NCBI GenBank assembly: GCA_019828545.1
Contig: JACVRA010000285.1
Span: 62,001 to 126,000 of the forward strand
Length of the DNA stretch: 64,000 bases
Direction of reading: 5' to 3'
Origin: Paracamarosporium sp. OC-R06-R3
Taxonomy: Eukaryota > Ascomycota > Dothideomycetes > Pleosporales > Didymosphaeriaceae
In this document: one piece after another, positions 46,356 through 57,163 of the stretch
How the letters are laid out: each line of letters opens with the position of its first letter
Numbering within the stretch: the first letter of the stretch is position 1
Translations under genes and position numbers: made by a program
The notes under the pieces: model-generated
Told to the model about the DNA's origin: nothing
Database searches by the model: none
Seen by the model: the letters and a program-made list of their open reading frames with translations, nothing else

Positions 46356-48054
46356 ATGCCCTTCTTAGCGAAAGAGAACGTTGCTATACCTACAAAAGAC
46401 ATCTTGTCTTGGGCGTGCGAAGGTCCTTCGTACGATCAGGATGCACCTGTAAGCCTTGTGCCCTTGACATCGATGTAGTAGAGGCCCGCTCATACAGTAT
46501 CCCCAGATCTACGTCGATGCAGCAGAGCCTTCGATTACCATTTCTGCGAACCAGACCAGAGTTCTCGTCCGCCAGCTCGTCGCCGGCTTCCGGAAAGCAG
46601 GCATAAAGAAGGGCGAAGCGGTCCTAATCCATTCGTTCAATAGCATCTACTACCCCATCCTCGTTCTGGGTATCATAGGCGCAGGATGTATCTACACGGG
46701 TACGAACCCATCATATACGCCTGCAGAACTGGAACACGCCATCCGCGCCTCCTCTGCAAAATTCATCATCTCCGAGCCAGAACTTCTCCCCTCTCTTAGC
46801 GTCGCAGCAAAGCAGCTCCAGCTTCCCAACTCTCGCATCCGGATCCTGGATTCCACGGACAAGCAGTCAAACAACATCCCCACAGAGTACCAATCATGGC
46901 GCGAACTGCTCACGCACGGCTCCCAGGACTGGGTAAGCTTCGACGACGAAGAAACAAGTAAGAATACGACGGCAATGCTCTGCTTCTCCAGTGGTACAAC
47001 CGGTCTCCCCAAAGCAGCGCAACTCTCCCACTACAACCTAACCGCCCAGCACACCATCGCCTTCGAGCACAACCCCCGCCCCTACCCCATCAAGCGCCTC
47101 ATCTTCCTCCCCATGTTCCACGTCTCCACCGCCCCCATGTGCCACACCTCGCCCCTCCGCTCCGGCCACACCCAATACATCATGCGCCGCTGGGACATCA
47201 CCTCGGTCTTCTCCTACATCCCGACGTACTCGATCACAGACCTCGTGCTAGTGCCCCCGATGATAACCTCCATCGTGTCGCACCCTCTCCCTCCGGCCTC
47301 CAAAATCCAGATATTCAAAGGCCTAAAGTGGGCCATCGCCGGCGCCGCCCCGCTAGACCGCCAAATGCAAGCCCGCTGCCAGGCCCTCATGCCGGCGGGC
47401 ATCCTCACGCAGATCTGGGCCATGACGGAAACGACGTGCCTAGCCTCCGTCTTTGCCTACGGCGAGCCCGACGACTCCGCCTCCGTGGGCCGCTTCCTGC
47501 CCAACCTCGACATCAAGCTGCTCGACGACGACGGGACCGACGTCACGGCTTACGGCGTCCGCGGGGAGCTGGCGATTCGCGGTCCCACAGTTATACGCGG
47601 GTACGTCGGTGTGCCGCGGGACAGAGACTTCGACCACGAAGGGTACTTCCGCACGGGGGACATTGTCTTCGCGGACCCTGAGTCTAAGAAGTGGTATGTC
47701 GTCGACAGGAAGAAGGAGCTCATCAAGGTGCGCGGGTTCCAGGTTGCGCCGGCGGAGCTCGAAGGCGTGCTGTTGGAGCACCCGCTGATTTTGGATGCTG
47801 CCGTCGTGGGGGTGCCGAGTCCGGAGGTGGGCTCGGAATTGCCGCGGGCGTGGGTGGTCAGGAAGGAGGGTGGCGAGGGGCTGAGCGAGGCTGAGGTGCT
47901 GGCGTGGGTTGAGGGGCGTCTGGCGAAGTATAAGCGGTTGGAGGGGGGTGTTAGGTTTGTGCGGCAGGGGGAGATTCCGAAGACGGCGAGTGGGAAGATT
48001 AAGAAGAGGGAGATGAGGGAAGCGGTTAGGAGGGAGGTGGGCGCGAAGTTGTGA
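46356..48054 (+). CDS. Peroxisomal acyl-CoA / 4-coumarate-CoA ligase-like enzyme (ANL superfamily)
   Basis: Exon 46356-46448 (MPFLAKENVAIPTKDILS) is joined across a 58-nt intron to exon 46507-48054; the product has 546 residues. Adenylation motifs in order: AMLCFSSGTTGLPKAAQLSH (P-loop), LPMFHVS, WAIAGAAPLDRQMQ, IWAMTETTCLA, GELAIRGPTVIRGY, EGYFRTGDIVF, WYVVDRKKELIKVRGFQVAP, and PKTASGKIKKREMRE with the catalytic lysine. The final tripeptide is AKL, a type-1 peroxisomal import signal. The enzyme activates a carboxylic acid (fatty, phenylpropanoid or polyketide-like) as acyl-AMP and then acyl-CoA inside peroxisomes. No biosynthetic genes lie beside it, so a catabolic role (beta-oxidation or aromatic acid use) is the simpler reading. 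Confidence 0.93.
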
Positions 48055-48283
48055 GGTAGGGGGGGTGAGCGGGTAGGGTTGGGGAGTTGGGTGTAGCGTA
48101 GGGACTCATTGTAGGAAGATTAGAAGACAGGTATATTGGACTTAGATGTGTATAAATGCAGATAGCTAGTCTAGAGGGTATCACAAACGCCAAAGTCCAT
48201 CGAACCGCGCACAAATGCCAGAAAAGCCCAGTCTCCAGGTCCAGAACTCGCTCGTTATCCGCTCTTAATAGGTGTCGGCAGAC

Positions 48284-48434
48284 CTAGTCGACCGCGTCAT
48301 CAACGTCATATCCGAACAGAAAGTCGTCGAGATCTAATTCGTCTATTGCTCCAGGCAGCCGTGAAAGGGGAAAACGTCGGTATGGTTGCGCAAGGCTGAT
48401 TTGCCAAGGACCCATCACACTCTTCGGTAAGGCT
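48284..48434 (-). pseudogene. Orphan 3' coding-like fragment
   Basis: Read on the minus strand, about 45 codons lead to a stop at 48284-48286 and include MGPWQISLAQPYRRFPLS and then ELDLDDFLFGYDVDDAVD. The alternating acidic/hydrophobic end looks like a genuine protein C-terminus. Upstream the frame is lost within about 170 bp. It could be the last exon of a small gene or a leftover from a larger, deleted one. No family is recognised. Confidence 0.3.
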
Positions 48435-48440
48435 CTCTTA

Positions 48441-48633
48441 CACTGCAATTGTTAGCCCTGATGACGAGTCCCACCGTGTCAGCTCGGCTCAGACCTCGTA
48501 TAGACGCAAGTGTAAGCTTAAGCAGACGAATCGCGAGTCGTGATTCCCGGAACGGAACCTATGACGTAGTTTCGAAGATTTTCACTGCAATTCTTAGCCC
48601 CGACGAGGAGTCTTGCGCCTCGTATAGATGCTA
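48441..48633. repeat. Imperfect direct repeat, two units about 142 bp apart
   Basis: CACTGCAATTSTTAGCCCYG followed by a GACGAGTC/GAGGAGTC block and then CCTCGTATAGAYGC occurs at 48441 and again at 48583. The spacer inside the first copy is longer. It lies between the acyl-CoA ligase and the Cys-pair protein. Confidence 0.75.
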
Positions 48634-48883
48634 CCGAGCGCACGGTAATCGGATCCTAGTGCCCTGGTGCTGCGCCTTTGGCACTGCGATCTTTTGCACT
48701 GCGATCTTTCGCCCTCCTTCTCTACCTCCCTTCAAGTCTTGATTCTAGCAATAGCGTATCTATAATTTAAAGAATTGTCGTCTTTCCATTTCTCTTGTTG
48801 TAGACACTGAGACGACTCGGCTTGCACTAGCTCTTGGTCTAATGGTGTAGGTCTTGCGCGTTGGTCCAGTTCGTCTATTTGTT

Positions 48884-50137
48884 TCAAAAATTGAGTGGTT
48901 CGTTGTTGAGCGGATCAGGCCCTATTGTTGGAGCGGGATCACTCGTGGCTGGTGTCTGCATATTGCTGGTAGTCGCGTCTCCGACTGGGGAATAGTCCTC
49001 GCTAATCTCAGCCTTCGTTCTTGTTGCTTCTTGTGGTGAAGCCTGGAAATCTGGTGTAGATGCTTGGTCGCTGGGATCGGGCTCGACGCGTGTAGTGAGA
49101 ACTGGAAGGGCCGTGTCGCTTGCTGAGGACCCAGTTTCCCTAGTCGTGTTGGGGATATCTGGATTATCGCGGGGATTGATATTTTGCTGAGTCTCTCCCT
49201 CTACTTGTGCATCGAATTCTTGTCGTTCGTCTTTTCCGTCTTCTTTTGCGTCGGGCTCGCTCCTGTAATGGTCTTCCTTCCCACCCTCAGCATTCTCAAC
49301 AACGTCTGCCTCCTCCCACTGCTCGTCCATCTCTCGCCCCTCCTTCGTCGGCACCCACCTCTGGCCCCTCTTCGCGACCCCGAAAAACTTTGTATCAGTC
49401 AAGCTGCAGCCGCTGGTATCGAGCCATTCGGATCCCTCAGGAGCCGCCCAGCGACCCCGCGAATACTCGTCGCTGCTCCGGCTGAATTGCGCATCAGCAC
49501 GCTTCTCCGCCTCAGCATCGCGAGAAACAACAGAAGGATCGAAGCTAATGCGACGACTACGCTCTGACAAACGGGGCCTCTTGGCCAGCTCGCGCGGCCC
49601 TGGCGAAGAGTGCGGAGACAACGAACGTTTGAAGCGGCGCGGTTGCGCAGCTGCATCCATGGATGGCGAAGCGTCGATTTGATCGTCGGGCTGTCTATCC
49701 AACTGTTCCTCGGGCATATCTTCATCGTCGTGATCACCCCAGGCAGCTACAGATTGGAGGAAGTTACCGAAGGTCATCTGCGCCCCATGCAACTCCTCAA
49801 GCACCACCTGTCGCGGGCCGTAGTTGTCTCTCCTATGCTCCAGCTCTTTGAATTCCCCCTTTAGTTTCTCATACTCTTTGTAGTACGTCAGCATGTCTTT
49901 ACACAGGTCGCAGCCTTCGTCCGGTTCTCCACGGGGCACCAAGTCGCCTTCTGCGGAATTGGTCGCAAGCGTGCGCCGGCATGCTTTGCACGTGAGCGTG
50001 TTAGTGAGCGTGTCAGGTACCTCCTCGCCAGATGCTGGGGTGGTCGACATGACAGGCGTTGTTGATTCCCTTGCGCGCAGATGTATTGTTGTGGGCGGCG
50101 TGACGGGAGGCGCGGTGACTTGTGTTGTTGTCGCCAT
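48884..50137 (-). CDS. Uncharacterised protein with CxxC pairs and coiled coil
   Basis: An intronless frame of 417 residues starts at MATTTQVTAPPV. The same frame extends upstream, but without another ATG. Near residues 50-85 two cysteine pairs, LTCKACRRTL and CDLCKDMLTYY, frame a stretch that could bind one zinc ion. They run straight into a helix (YKEYEKLKGEFKELEHRRDN, then QVVLEELHGAQMTFGNFLQS). Around residues 230-275 a block of mixed order contains RGRWAAPEGSEWLDTSGC and FFGVAKRGQRWVP, which looks like the most conserved part. The remainder is acidic and disordered. The basic patch FKRSLSPHSSPGPRELAKRP may be a nuclear signal. No known family is recognised. Confidence 0.65.
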   Translation of the reverse strand: MATTTQVTAPPVTPPTTIHLRARESTTPVMSTTPASGEEVPDTLTNTLTCKACRRTLATNSAEGDLVPRGEPDEGCDLCKDMLTYYKEYEKLKGEFKELEHRRDNYGPRQVVLEELHGAQMTFGNFLQSVAAWGDHDDEDMPEEQLDRQPDDQIDASPSMDAAAQPRRFKRSLSPHSSPGPRELAKRPRLSERSRRISFDPSVVSRDAEAEKRADAQFSRSSDEYSRGRWAAPEGSEWLDTSGCSLTDTKFFGVAKRGQRWVPTKEGREMDEQWEEADVVENAEGGKEDHYRSEPDAKEDGKDERQEFDAQVEGETQQNINPRDNPDIPNTTRETGSSASDTALPVLTTRVEPDPSDQASTPDFQASPQEATRTKAEISEDYSPVGDATTSNMQTPATSDPAPTIGPDPLNNEPLNF

Positions 50138-50332
50138 TTGCGCGGTTGCCGGGCGGGACAGCAGCCCCTCAACACTCGTCAGGAGATGAATCACACGATT
50201 AGTGCTGAGCACTACAAATCTTGGTCGCGACTTTCAATGTTTCGCAATTCGCGTGTCTGTTTAGGGGTGAATCTGTTTTTATGAATGGTAAGAGACGGTG
50301 TTGTTGGAACGAAAGACGATGGGGCCACCAGC

Positions 50333-51674
50333 CCCGCTAATATTTCTTTCTGCACAATGCCGGTCATCCATGTCCAGGGTAGCATTGCAGAGGGCAGATA
50401 AGACCGAAAGGTCTGGATTTGACCATCTTGCCCGATTCGACCGCTCATGCTCATGGCTTTTATTTGTGCTACTGCACGTTGCCTATTTCGTTTTGCAATA
50501 CTCGACGTATCCCACAAGCTGCTATATTTGCGTACAAGATTCACTTTTAGATGGTAGCTGTCTCTATATGATAACTAAAGATGCATATGTCCCACTGCAT
50601 TAGAACCGCAAAAGTGTAAAGCGAGAGTACTTGACTGCAGCAGCAACGGCCATCAATGATAGAATAACCCAAGTGCTAAACTCAATTATGGAAACGACCC
50701 ATGCGTCAATCACATGACTTGAGACGAAGACGAAAGAACGAGTGGGTGCATCTTTATGAGTGCCTACATGCCGAAGAGACGAGACGAATTCACCATTAAA
50801 GCGAATGGGTGAGCCGAGATAGGCTAGAAAAAGCCAAAAGCAACTACAGCAACGCTACCGGTAGACCTCCATGTTGCGGCAGTAGTTGGATGCCAAAGCG
50901 TAAGCGTAAAAGTCATCTGAGATGCATTTTCACCGGCTGTGGCAAGACCTGCCACACCGATAACAATTGTTGGACGAAAAACCCATCCAAAGCTCCGTGC
51001 TCGACCAAGGATAAACTCGGGCCATACTACGAGGGTAGTACTATGAAAGTAAACCTTACGACCTTATGGGATGCTTGTTCCAGCTTTAGTGTCAAGTGAT
51101 AGGCATAAAAGCGGAATGAAGGGCCCCATTAGCAAGAATGTATTAGCTTACACCTACTACACGCGGACTAACCATCGTAGTCGAACAGATTATATGCATC
51201 TCAGGCGATCGTCGATCCATACGGGTCGCCACGTGATTTGATGAAGTTTGGGACGTCCTTCTTTTATGGCAGTGCACTGAGTGGCCTACCTACCTCTAAT
51301 GCACACGGAGTGAGCAATCCTACTGACTCTGGAGACCAATGGTAGGACTCTTGCAGCACGGTATCGTACATGAGCGTAATAGGAATTCCTATCCCTAGTA
51401 AGATAGACGAAACTATTGATCGATAGATAACACCTAGTAAGCTAGGACTATTTAATATCTCTAGATAACCCCGAGACTTTTGTTCGATTAGATGTAATAA
51501 AGTTCCACGGTTATAGTTCTTGTATAAATATTTCCTTCTCCGAAAAGCAAGGAGCGACCTCGGATCTCTCCGAAGAGCATACGTAGGAGCTCGTTTTTAT
51601 TGACTATTCAGCCTGAGTGGTCTCAGCGCTGTCAGTCCCGGTAATATTTCTTTCGGCACAATGCCCGGCACCCA
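50333..51674. repeat. 38-bp dispersed repeat pair, possible LTR remnants
   Basis: CCCGSTAATATTTCTTTCKG followed by CACAATGCCSGKCAYCCA occurs at 50333-50370 and 51637-51674, identical at 33 of 38 positions. The first copy follows TGTTGGAACGAAAG, a start common to copia LTRs. The flanks beyond the 38 bp do not align by eye. Confidence 0.6.
50809..51099 (+). mobile_element. Relic of a Ty1/copia gag zinc-knuckle region
   Basis: An open frame of 96 codons contains CIFTGCGKTCHTDNNCWTKN, a variant of the CCHC knuckle of copia-type gag (C-x2-C-GK-x-GH-x4-C-W, followed by KxP). The spacing of the first cysteines is off and the expected Gly before His is Cys, so the finger is probably not functional. 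A basic run precedes it (MPKRKRKSHL). No protease or integrase frame follows. It is a fragment, not an intact element. Confidence 0.55.
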
Positions 51675-51958
51675 AACGCTCTATAGTTACAACAAAATAG
51701 TCAAATACTATATAACCTATCAAACGTCAACGCCCTACTATTCTTACTAAACTATAAATTTATAATAACTACTAAAGTGTTCCACTCATTAACAGACGTT
51801 GTCGCGTATAAGCTTAACAGCTTAGTAAATGTACAGCATTGAGTGCACAGCTGCGCTGTAGCACCGATTCACTAGGGTCCTACACTTGGCCCAACACTCA
51901 CTTGATCACACATTCATGGCACTATCAGCCGTCCCAGTGCGCCGACAAAGTTCCAGTC

Positions 51959-52762
51959 TCATATCGGAGCCAAAGCTAACAGACTGAAATGCGTATTCTG
52001 GCCCTGCTCCCGCTGAATAAACTCTTTGATCGCGTTCCGTCCGCCATCGGAAAGCACATCCTCGTCTGGTTTCAAGGGTCCCCTATCTTTTGGGCCCTTT
52101 CGATCACCATCAAGCTCATAGAGATGGCCATTCTTGTTGGACTTGACGAAGCAAACGTAGTGGAAATCGACTTCGTCTTCGGCGTTCGCAGGCACTTGTG
52201 ATGATCCTTGTGTAGCAACTGCCTTATAAGCTGACTCGAGTTCCGTATCATTTTCGAGGACCTCAGCACGATCGGCAGGACCTAGAGGCTGACACTTCCC
52301 AAGGAGTCGATGCAGGTGTGAGCCTTGAACTAAAGTGATAGCCTACTGTCAGTCTGAAAAGTGACAGCATAGTTTGAAATGACAGAAGTGCCATGACAAC
52401 CGTATATGCTTACCGACCAAATCTCTTGCGTCTCCATTGCTTACTGCATGCAAAATGCCGTAAAGTCCACAAGCATTGTTGATAGTCTGCTTGTACCAGA
52501 CAACTTCCTCTTGCAACGCGCTCTTCGCATAGTCCTCCATCATATCTTCCTCCTCCTTCCTGTGTTTCTCGTATGTGGCGGTTGTTGGGAAAACAAGCAC
52601 TAGAGCTAGAGCCGGTCGAGGAACGAAAGTAAGAAGTTCAGGATCGTCGATCGATAAGACATCGTGAAACCCGAAGGCGCTCGAAAACCCAAGTCGATGT
52701 ATGAGCTCCGTAAAAAGCTCAGGGTTGGATTCCAGCGGCAAGAAGTGTTTCCTGTAGAACAT
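51959..52762 (-). CDS. Ubiquitin C-terminal hydrolase (UCH, peptidase C12)
   Basis: Exons 52762-52414 and 52329-51959 around an 84-nt intron give 239 residues, the normal size for Yuh1/UCH-L3 enzymes. The start MFYRKHFLPLESNPELFTEL matches the typical opening '...PLESNPEVF'. The catalytic set is complete: Gln92 and Cys98 in KQTINNACGLYGILHAVSN, His173 in VDFHYVCFV and Asp190 in LYELDGDRKGP. The crossover loop lies between the Cys and His regions. It frees ubiquitin from small adducts and precursors in cytosol and nucleus. It lies inside a stretch of decayed retroelement DNA, but its own frame is undamaged. An alternative is an upstream mini-exon using the CTACAG just before KHFLPLE. Confidence 0.92.
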
Positions 52763-54076
52763 GTTGGATAACGCAGTGGAAGTTGACTAGACACCTCAGC
52801 GCCAGGACTATCGCAGCCTTGGCTGGGCTCGGCTGCTTAACCAATCGAGAATTGGCTTGAGAGAGGTAAGTTGACCCGTGACGTAGCGAGGCGGGACTGC
52901 ACAAATGAGAGCCACAGCACTGAGCCCACTCAGGCAGAATGGTAGATAAGAATGAGCCCCTTCGTGTGTACGAAGAGACGACGGGAAGGTGAGCACAGAG
53001 GCAGGCTCTGGGGAAGTGGCAGATAGCGCACGACCCTTGTTGCTAAGATACGGTAGGTCATTGTCTTTCGTCAACAACAACGATTACACTCGATTGTATG
53101 ATCGGCTTCCGGTATGCATGTACTCCGCCCCGTCTTCCCGTGGGGCACCGTGAAAGACCGGGTGTTGTTACGGTGGCTGCGCTGACACAAGCATCACGTG
53201 CCTAACTCTCAGCCTTGCTCTGCTACACTGTGGGCTGTCCGGGGAACCGAACATGTATAGACACATTGCTGACAAGATAGAGGAGATATTGAGGCCCAGC
53301 AGAATTAAATCCGAGCACCTTTGCGCGGTCTTATGTTTAGACAATCACTCTACGGAAAGGTCACATAGTATAGCTATCTGTCTCGTAGAGATTTCGGTAT
53401 GACTAACTGATCCAGTAGACACGATGAGTCGTGTAAAAATATACAACACCCCAAAGTACAAGTACGAGGCTCTTCCACACCCTCGGTCTAGACGACTTCT
53501 TACATAGCCTTCAACCTAGTCGAAGACTTCTGTTACATCGTAGTATCCATGGTTGCGATTTCTCGGTATCACTTAAACAAACCATGTAATGGTATTAGTC
53601 TTCGAAGTATTATATTAGTACTAGTCGGTGGAACCATCGAATGATAGTCGATGAACAGTACTTGAACACGGGCATACACGAGAGTCCATAGATATCGTAG
53701 GTAGATTGCTTGATACCTAGGTCTTCGACAAAATTGAGATCGAAGCCTGCGCAGATGCCAAGGAGATCTATGACCTCATTCAAAAGATATGCAGTTAACA
53801 ATAAGCATGCCCATGACACCTTCGTTAGCTTAACGAACTCGAACTTGACGATTGCTAGTATACAATTATGTACACATAGAAAGTGCGGCACATTAAAGCT
53901 AGGCTCAAGGTCATTAAGAACAATATAGCCCACATTACACTTGCTACGACTCTCTTCTATGGTCTTCTATTGAAGATCCGAGACTTTGAGGATAAGTATA
54001 GTTAGGTTCGTTCCACAAAGTGTGATAAGACTCTCAATATAAATTGAATTGCTAAAGGGCGCTACTACAACGCACT
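52763..54076. other. Intergenic with decayed retroelement DNA
   Basis: This is the upstream region of the UCH gene, then AT-richer sequence from about 53.2 kb. The 53.6-54.0 kb part carries the gag relic listed separately. Confidence 0.5.
53640..54002 (+). mobile_element. Degenerate Ty1/copia gag relic with stop codons
   Basis: Plus-strand translation with stops ignored gives a copia gag-like series: ...IEIEACADAKEIYDLIQKI, then LNELELDD, then VRHIKARLKVIKNNIAHITL followed by ATTLFYGLL. This matches the order 'AKEIWDxL ... LxxL ... FRRIKAxL' of gag/UBN2 domains. Several in-frame stops (TAA, TAG, TGA) occur where Gln, Arg or Trp codons would be expected, as left by repeat-induced point mutation (C to T). 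No LTR pair could be assigned. Confidence 0.5.
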
Positions 54077-57000
54077 TCATGCGTACTGACTCCTGTCCTT
54101 CCAGGAAGGCTGCAGAGCCTTGCCATCAATCTTGTCAAAACCAAACCCACTCTGATACTTCCCATACTGAATCAACTGTAGCGTGCTCAACTTAGCGCCA
54201 GCCTCTGTTTGCGCCCATACCACCACGCTGAGCGTGTTGCTACCGCGCGTGTTGATGATACCTGGGGGAATTGGGAATCGGGTCTGAGGCCCAATATGCG
54301 GAACGAACTTGCCATACTGGTACCCATTGACGAACAGCAAAACTCGAGCAATGGTGCCCGATGGTGCGCCTACTTCAATGCCGAGCGGCACGTCAAGATC
54401 CTTGTCAATGTTTAAATCGAACGTCGTCGTGAACCATTTGATACTGGCGCCCTTAACCCCATCTGTGACGGGGCTTGCCTTGGCCCAGCTGGATGTGTCG
54501 AAGCCTGGTAGGTGCCAACCTAAACGTTCGCCGTGCAATCCACCCTCATTCATCGGCCCTCTCACAGGATCAATGTTCTTCTCTCCCCCAGCATTTCCTT
54601 GGATCTTCCACTGGCTGAAAGTTCCACCTTGAAGCTGTGCGCCGAGAAGCCCGCGCGGGTTCTCAACGCCAGCAGGCCCCGTGGATGTCTGATCATGACC
54701 AGTGTAATCCGTGACCACGGTTAGGACGTTGTTCTTGTCAGTTAAATTAACACCTTTGAAGGAAAGAGTAGCTGCGGTTGATTGAAGGGATACATTGCCG
54801 GGATGATAACCGACAAATTTTCCGTTGAGCCATGCATTCCACCCAGCTGCCACACCACCCTGTGCGGTTATGTTAGCGCTTGTAACATTCCGTCCAGAAA
54901 AGTAACCGCGGTATATCTTGGCGCCAGTGTAAAATTTGTAATCGCTGCTGAAAAGGACAGGTAGCGTGAGGGGCTTCACAGGACTCAATGTCGTTGTTTT
55001 ATTTGCCACGATCCAATTCCTGTCGTTGTACGATGGTGACGCCTCGGGAAGCGAGTCCGCGGCTCTGAAGTCCGTAAGGGCGGGCAGAGATACCTCTCGC
55101 TCCTCAGCGCCTGGAATGCTGGCGGTCAAGGAGCCATACGTGGTCTTCTTGGTCTCAAGCTTGGCACCGTTCCAGGATATCGAGCTTGCTCGATTTCCTG
55201 CGTATACCTCAATCGTTGTAGAATTAGCATTGTCTCCAACGATTGAAACTACATCGCCTTCAACACTTGCAGAGCGAACGAGGTACGGACCAAAAACGAA
55301 AATCTGCTCGTTCGGCTTCACGGTGGGGTTGGAAGTAGTTGGAGGTGCGAAGAAGGTCCAGGCCGTAGGAATGTCGACAAGATAGGCTAACACACCGTTT
55401 GAAAAGCGAACAACAGTCGAGCCTTTGGCTTGTGTGTACTTGAATCCGTTGCCAGTGCCTGTGGATTCAAGATCCGACTCTGCGCCGTAGGCTGTAAAGG
55501 TAACGTTCTTGGCTCCTTTGAAAGCAAATTGTCCAGTCTGTCCTTCACGTAGATAGAACACCACGGTTGGATGGCCAAATGTACCGTAGGTCAACACCTC
55601 TGCGGAAGAGTACAACAAAGTCTCATTCCCAATGGAGTAGTCGGTAACGACCCATCTGCTCTGTCTACCGGCGAGCTGCAAATCGGGGACTGTCACGTTG
55701 CCTCCAGAAGTATTGACCGTGATGGAAAAGTCGGTGACCGAGCGCGAGTTGGTAGAATTATGTTGGACCAGATAAAACCTCGCATTTGTTTCCTTATTCT
55801 TCAGCACCCAGGTCCAAAGATCGGCGCTATCGACAGCAACGCTAGTGCCATTCGTTTCCATGACTGTATTTGCTAGGCCTTGACTCACGCGAGTGAATAA
55901 GGTTAGTAACTTGTATTGCTTAAACTTGTCTTGGATTTCGCGTGTCTCACGCAATGGAGCAGAGTAGTCATAGGAAGTATAAACCTATGTTCGTGGTCAG
56001 CCAGATAATCGAAGAATTGAGCAAGAACGTAAACGAAGATTGTTTGGAGGGACTTTGTGGCGCAAGTATACCTCTCCAAGGCACGTCTAACTGTCCTCAA
56101 ACTGTTATGTGATATTGAGATTTTGTCGTATACGTACCACTGGCGCGCCGCTGTGGCCCCAATTTGTACCACCAAAGGCGACATAAAGATTGAGCAGTGT
56201 AGCCCTTTGCGCAACAATACCCTTATAAAACACGTCCGCAAATTCAGGACTGTGTTCTGCCTGGCACGTGTCGTAGAAATAACCGCCCCAGGGCTGGAAA
56301 TACCCTCCTTCGAATTCGGGAAGGTACTCGGGCTGAGAGGGAGAGACATCATGGAACCATTGGTAGTATGTGTACGGAAGGTTGAAACCAGAGTTGGGGT
56401 TGGTGCAGCTCATACCGCCAGGGTAGCTGTCTAGACCATAAATATCGACCGCACCACCAACGTTGTTGTATTCAGAAGACCAACTCTTGCTGCGGAAACC
56501 TTTCTCGTTGTGCGACGTAGGGACGATTAAGCCAGCTTCCTTGAAGGCATCTTCGATCTGCTCCATGTATTTCACCAAAGTATTATCGGCATCGTACTTC
56601 GTTTCTTGCAGCTCATTCTCTACCTGAGTGAGAATGACTGGGCCGCCATTGGTGATTTGATTTTTAGCAATGATGGCTCCCACCTCGGCGATCCATTCAG
56701 ACCACGCTTGGTGGTATGTCTCATCCGACGTCCTGAGACTACCCATGCTTCCGTCGCTGTCCCAAAGTGCGAGTCCCCCGCCATTTGTTTCTGCATTGCA
56801 GTAGGGACCAGGGCGCGCAATGACATATAGCCCAGCCTCTTTCGCTAGATCGAATAGGCGTTGAATATCCTTGCCGGGAGTCGTGAAATCGTATTTGCCC
56901 TTGGAAGCCGAGTGATAGGACCAAAAGAAGTAGAAACTAACGGTGTTCATGCCGTTGGCTTTAAATTTCTGGAAAACATCGAGCCATAATTCCGGTACAG

Positions 57001-57163
57001 GCAGGCGCTGGTAGTGAAACTCGCCACTCATAACGATAACGCGTTCTCCATTGACGAGAAGACTGCCATTATCCCAGGTAACTTCTTTCTGGAGTCCATT
57101 GTCGGCTGCCCAGGCCGCGGCCAGGACACTCGAGATGCCGGCGAGCAACCGCAGAAACCGCAT
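54077..57163 (-). CDS. Secreted beta-galactosidase, GH35
   Basis: Exons 57163-56138 and 55984-54077 around a 153-nt intron give 977 residues, typical of fungal LacA-type enzymes. The signal peptide is MRFLRLLAGISSVLAAAWA. The catalytic TIM barrel shows ERVIVMSGEFHYQRLPVPEL, GMNTVSFYFFWSYH, IARPGPYCNAETNGGG, TQVENELQ (acid/base Glu near residue 184) and YLPEFEGGYFQPWGG (nucleophile Glu near 286), then FGGTNWGHSGAPVV at the splice and YTSYDYSAPLRETR after it. The beta-rich domains 2-5 follow, with jelly-roll motifs near the end (VLLFVNGYQYGKF, LSVVVWAQTEAGAKL). Many NxS/T sites suggest glycosylation. It releases galactose from beta-galactans of plant walls or from lactose. It is divergent from the CAX gene. 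Confidence 0.95.

Larger units (their letters stand above)
48055..48883. other. Intergenic with short direct repeats and an orphan coding-like fragment
   Basis: The stretch holds the repeat pair near 48441 and 48583 and, on the minus strand, a short frame with coding character (48284 to about 48434), both listed separately. No complete gene is seen. Confidence 0.5.
50138..51958. other. Retroelement-derived intergenic stretch
   Basis: The stretch becomes AT-rich past 51.1 kb. It holds two copies of a 38-bp sequence (50333 and 51637), a zinc-knuckle gag relic at 50809-51099, and near 51480-51600 an LTR-like segment with a TATAAATA box and a CCTTCTCCGAAAAG/CTCTCCGAAGAG pair. No host gene is seen. 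Confidence 0.5.

Noticed and set aside
46356..50137. A secondary-metabolite cluster around the acyl-CoA ligase
   Set aside because: The neighbours are DNA polymerase kappa and an uncharacterised Cys-pair protein. No polyketide synthase, NRPS or tailoring enzyme is present.
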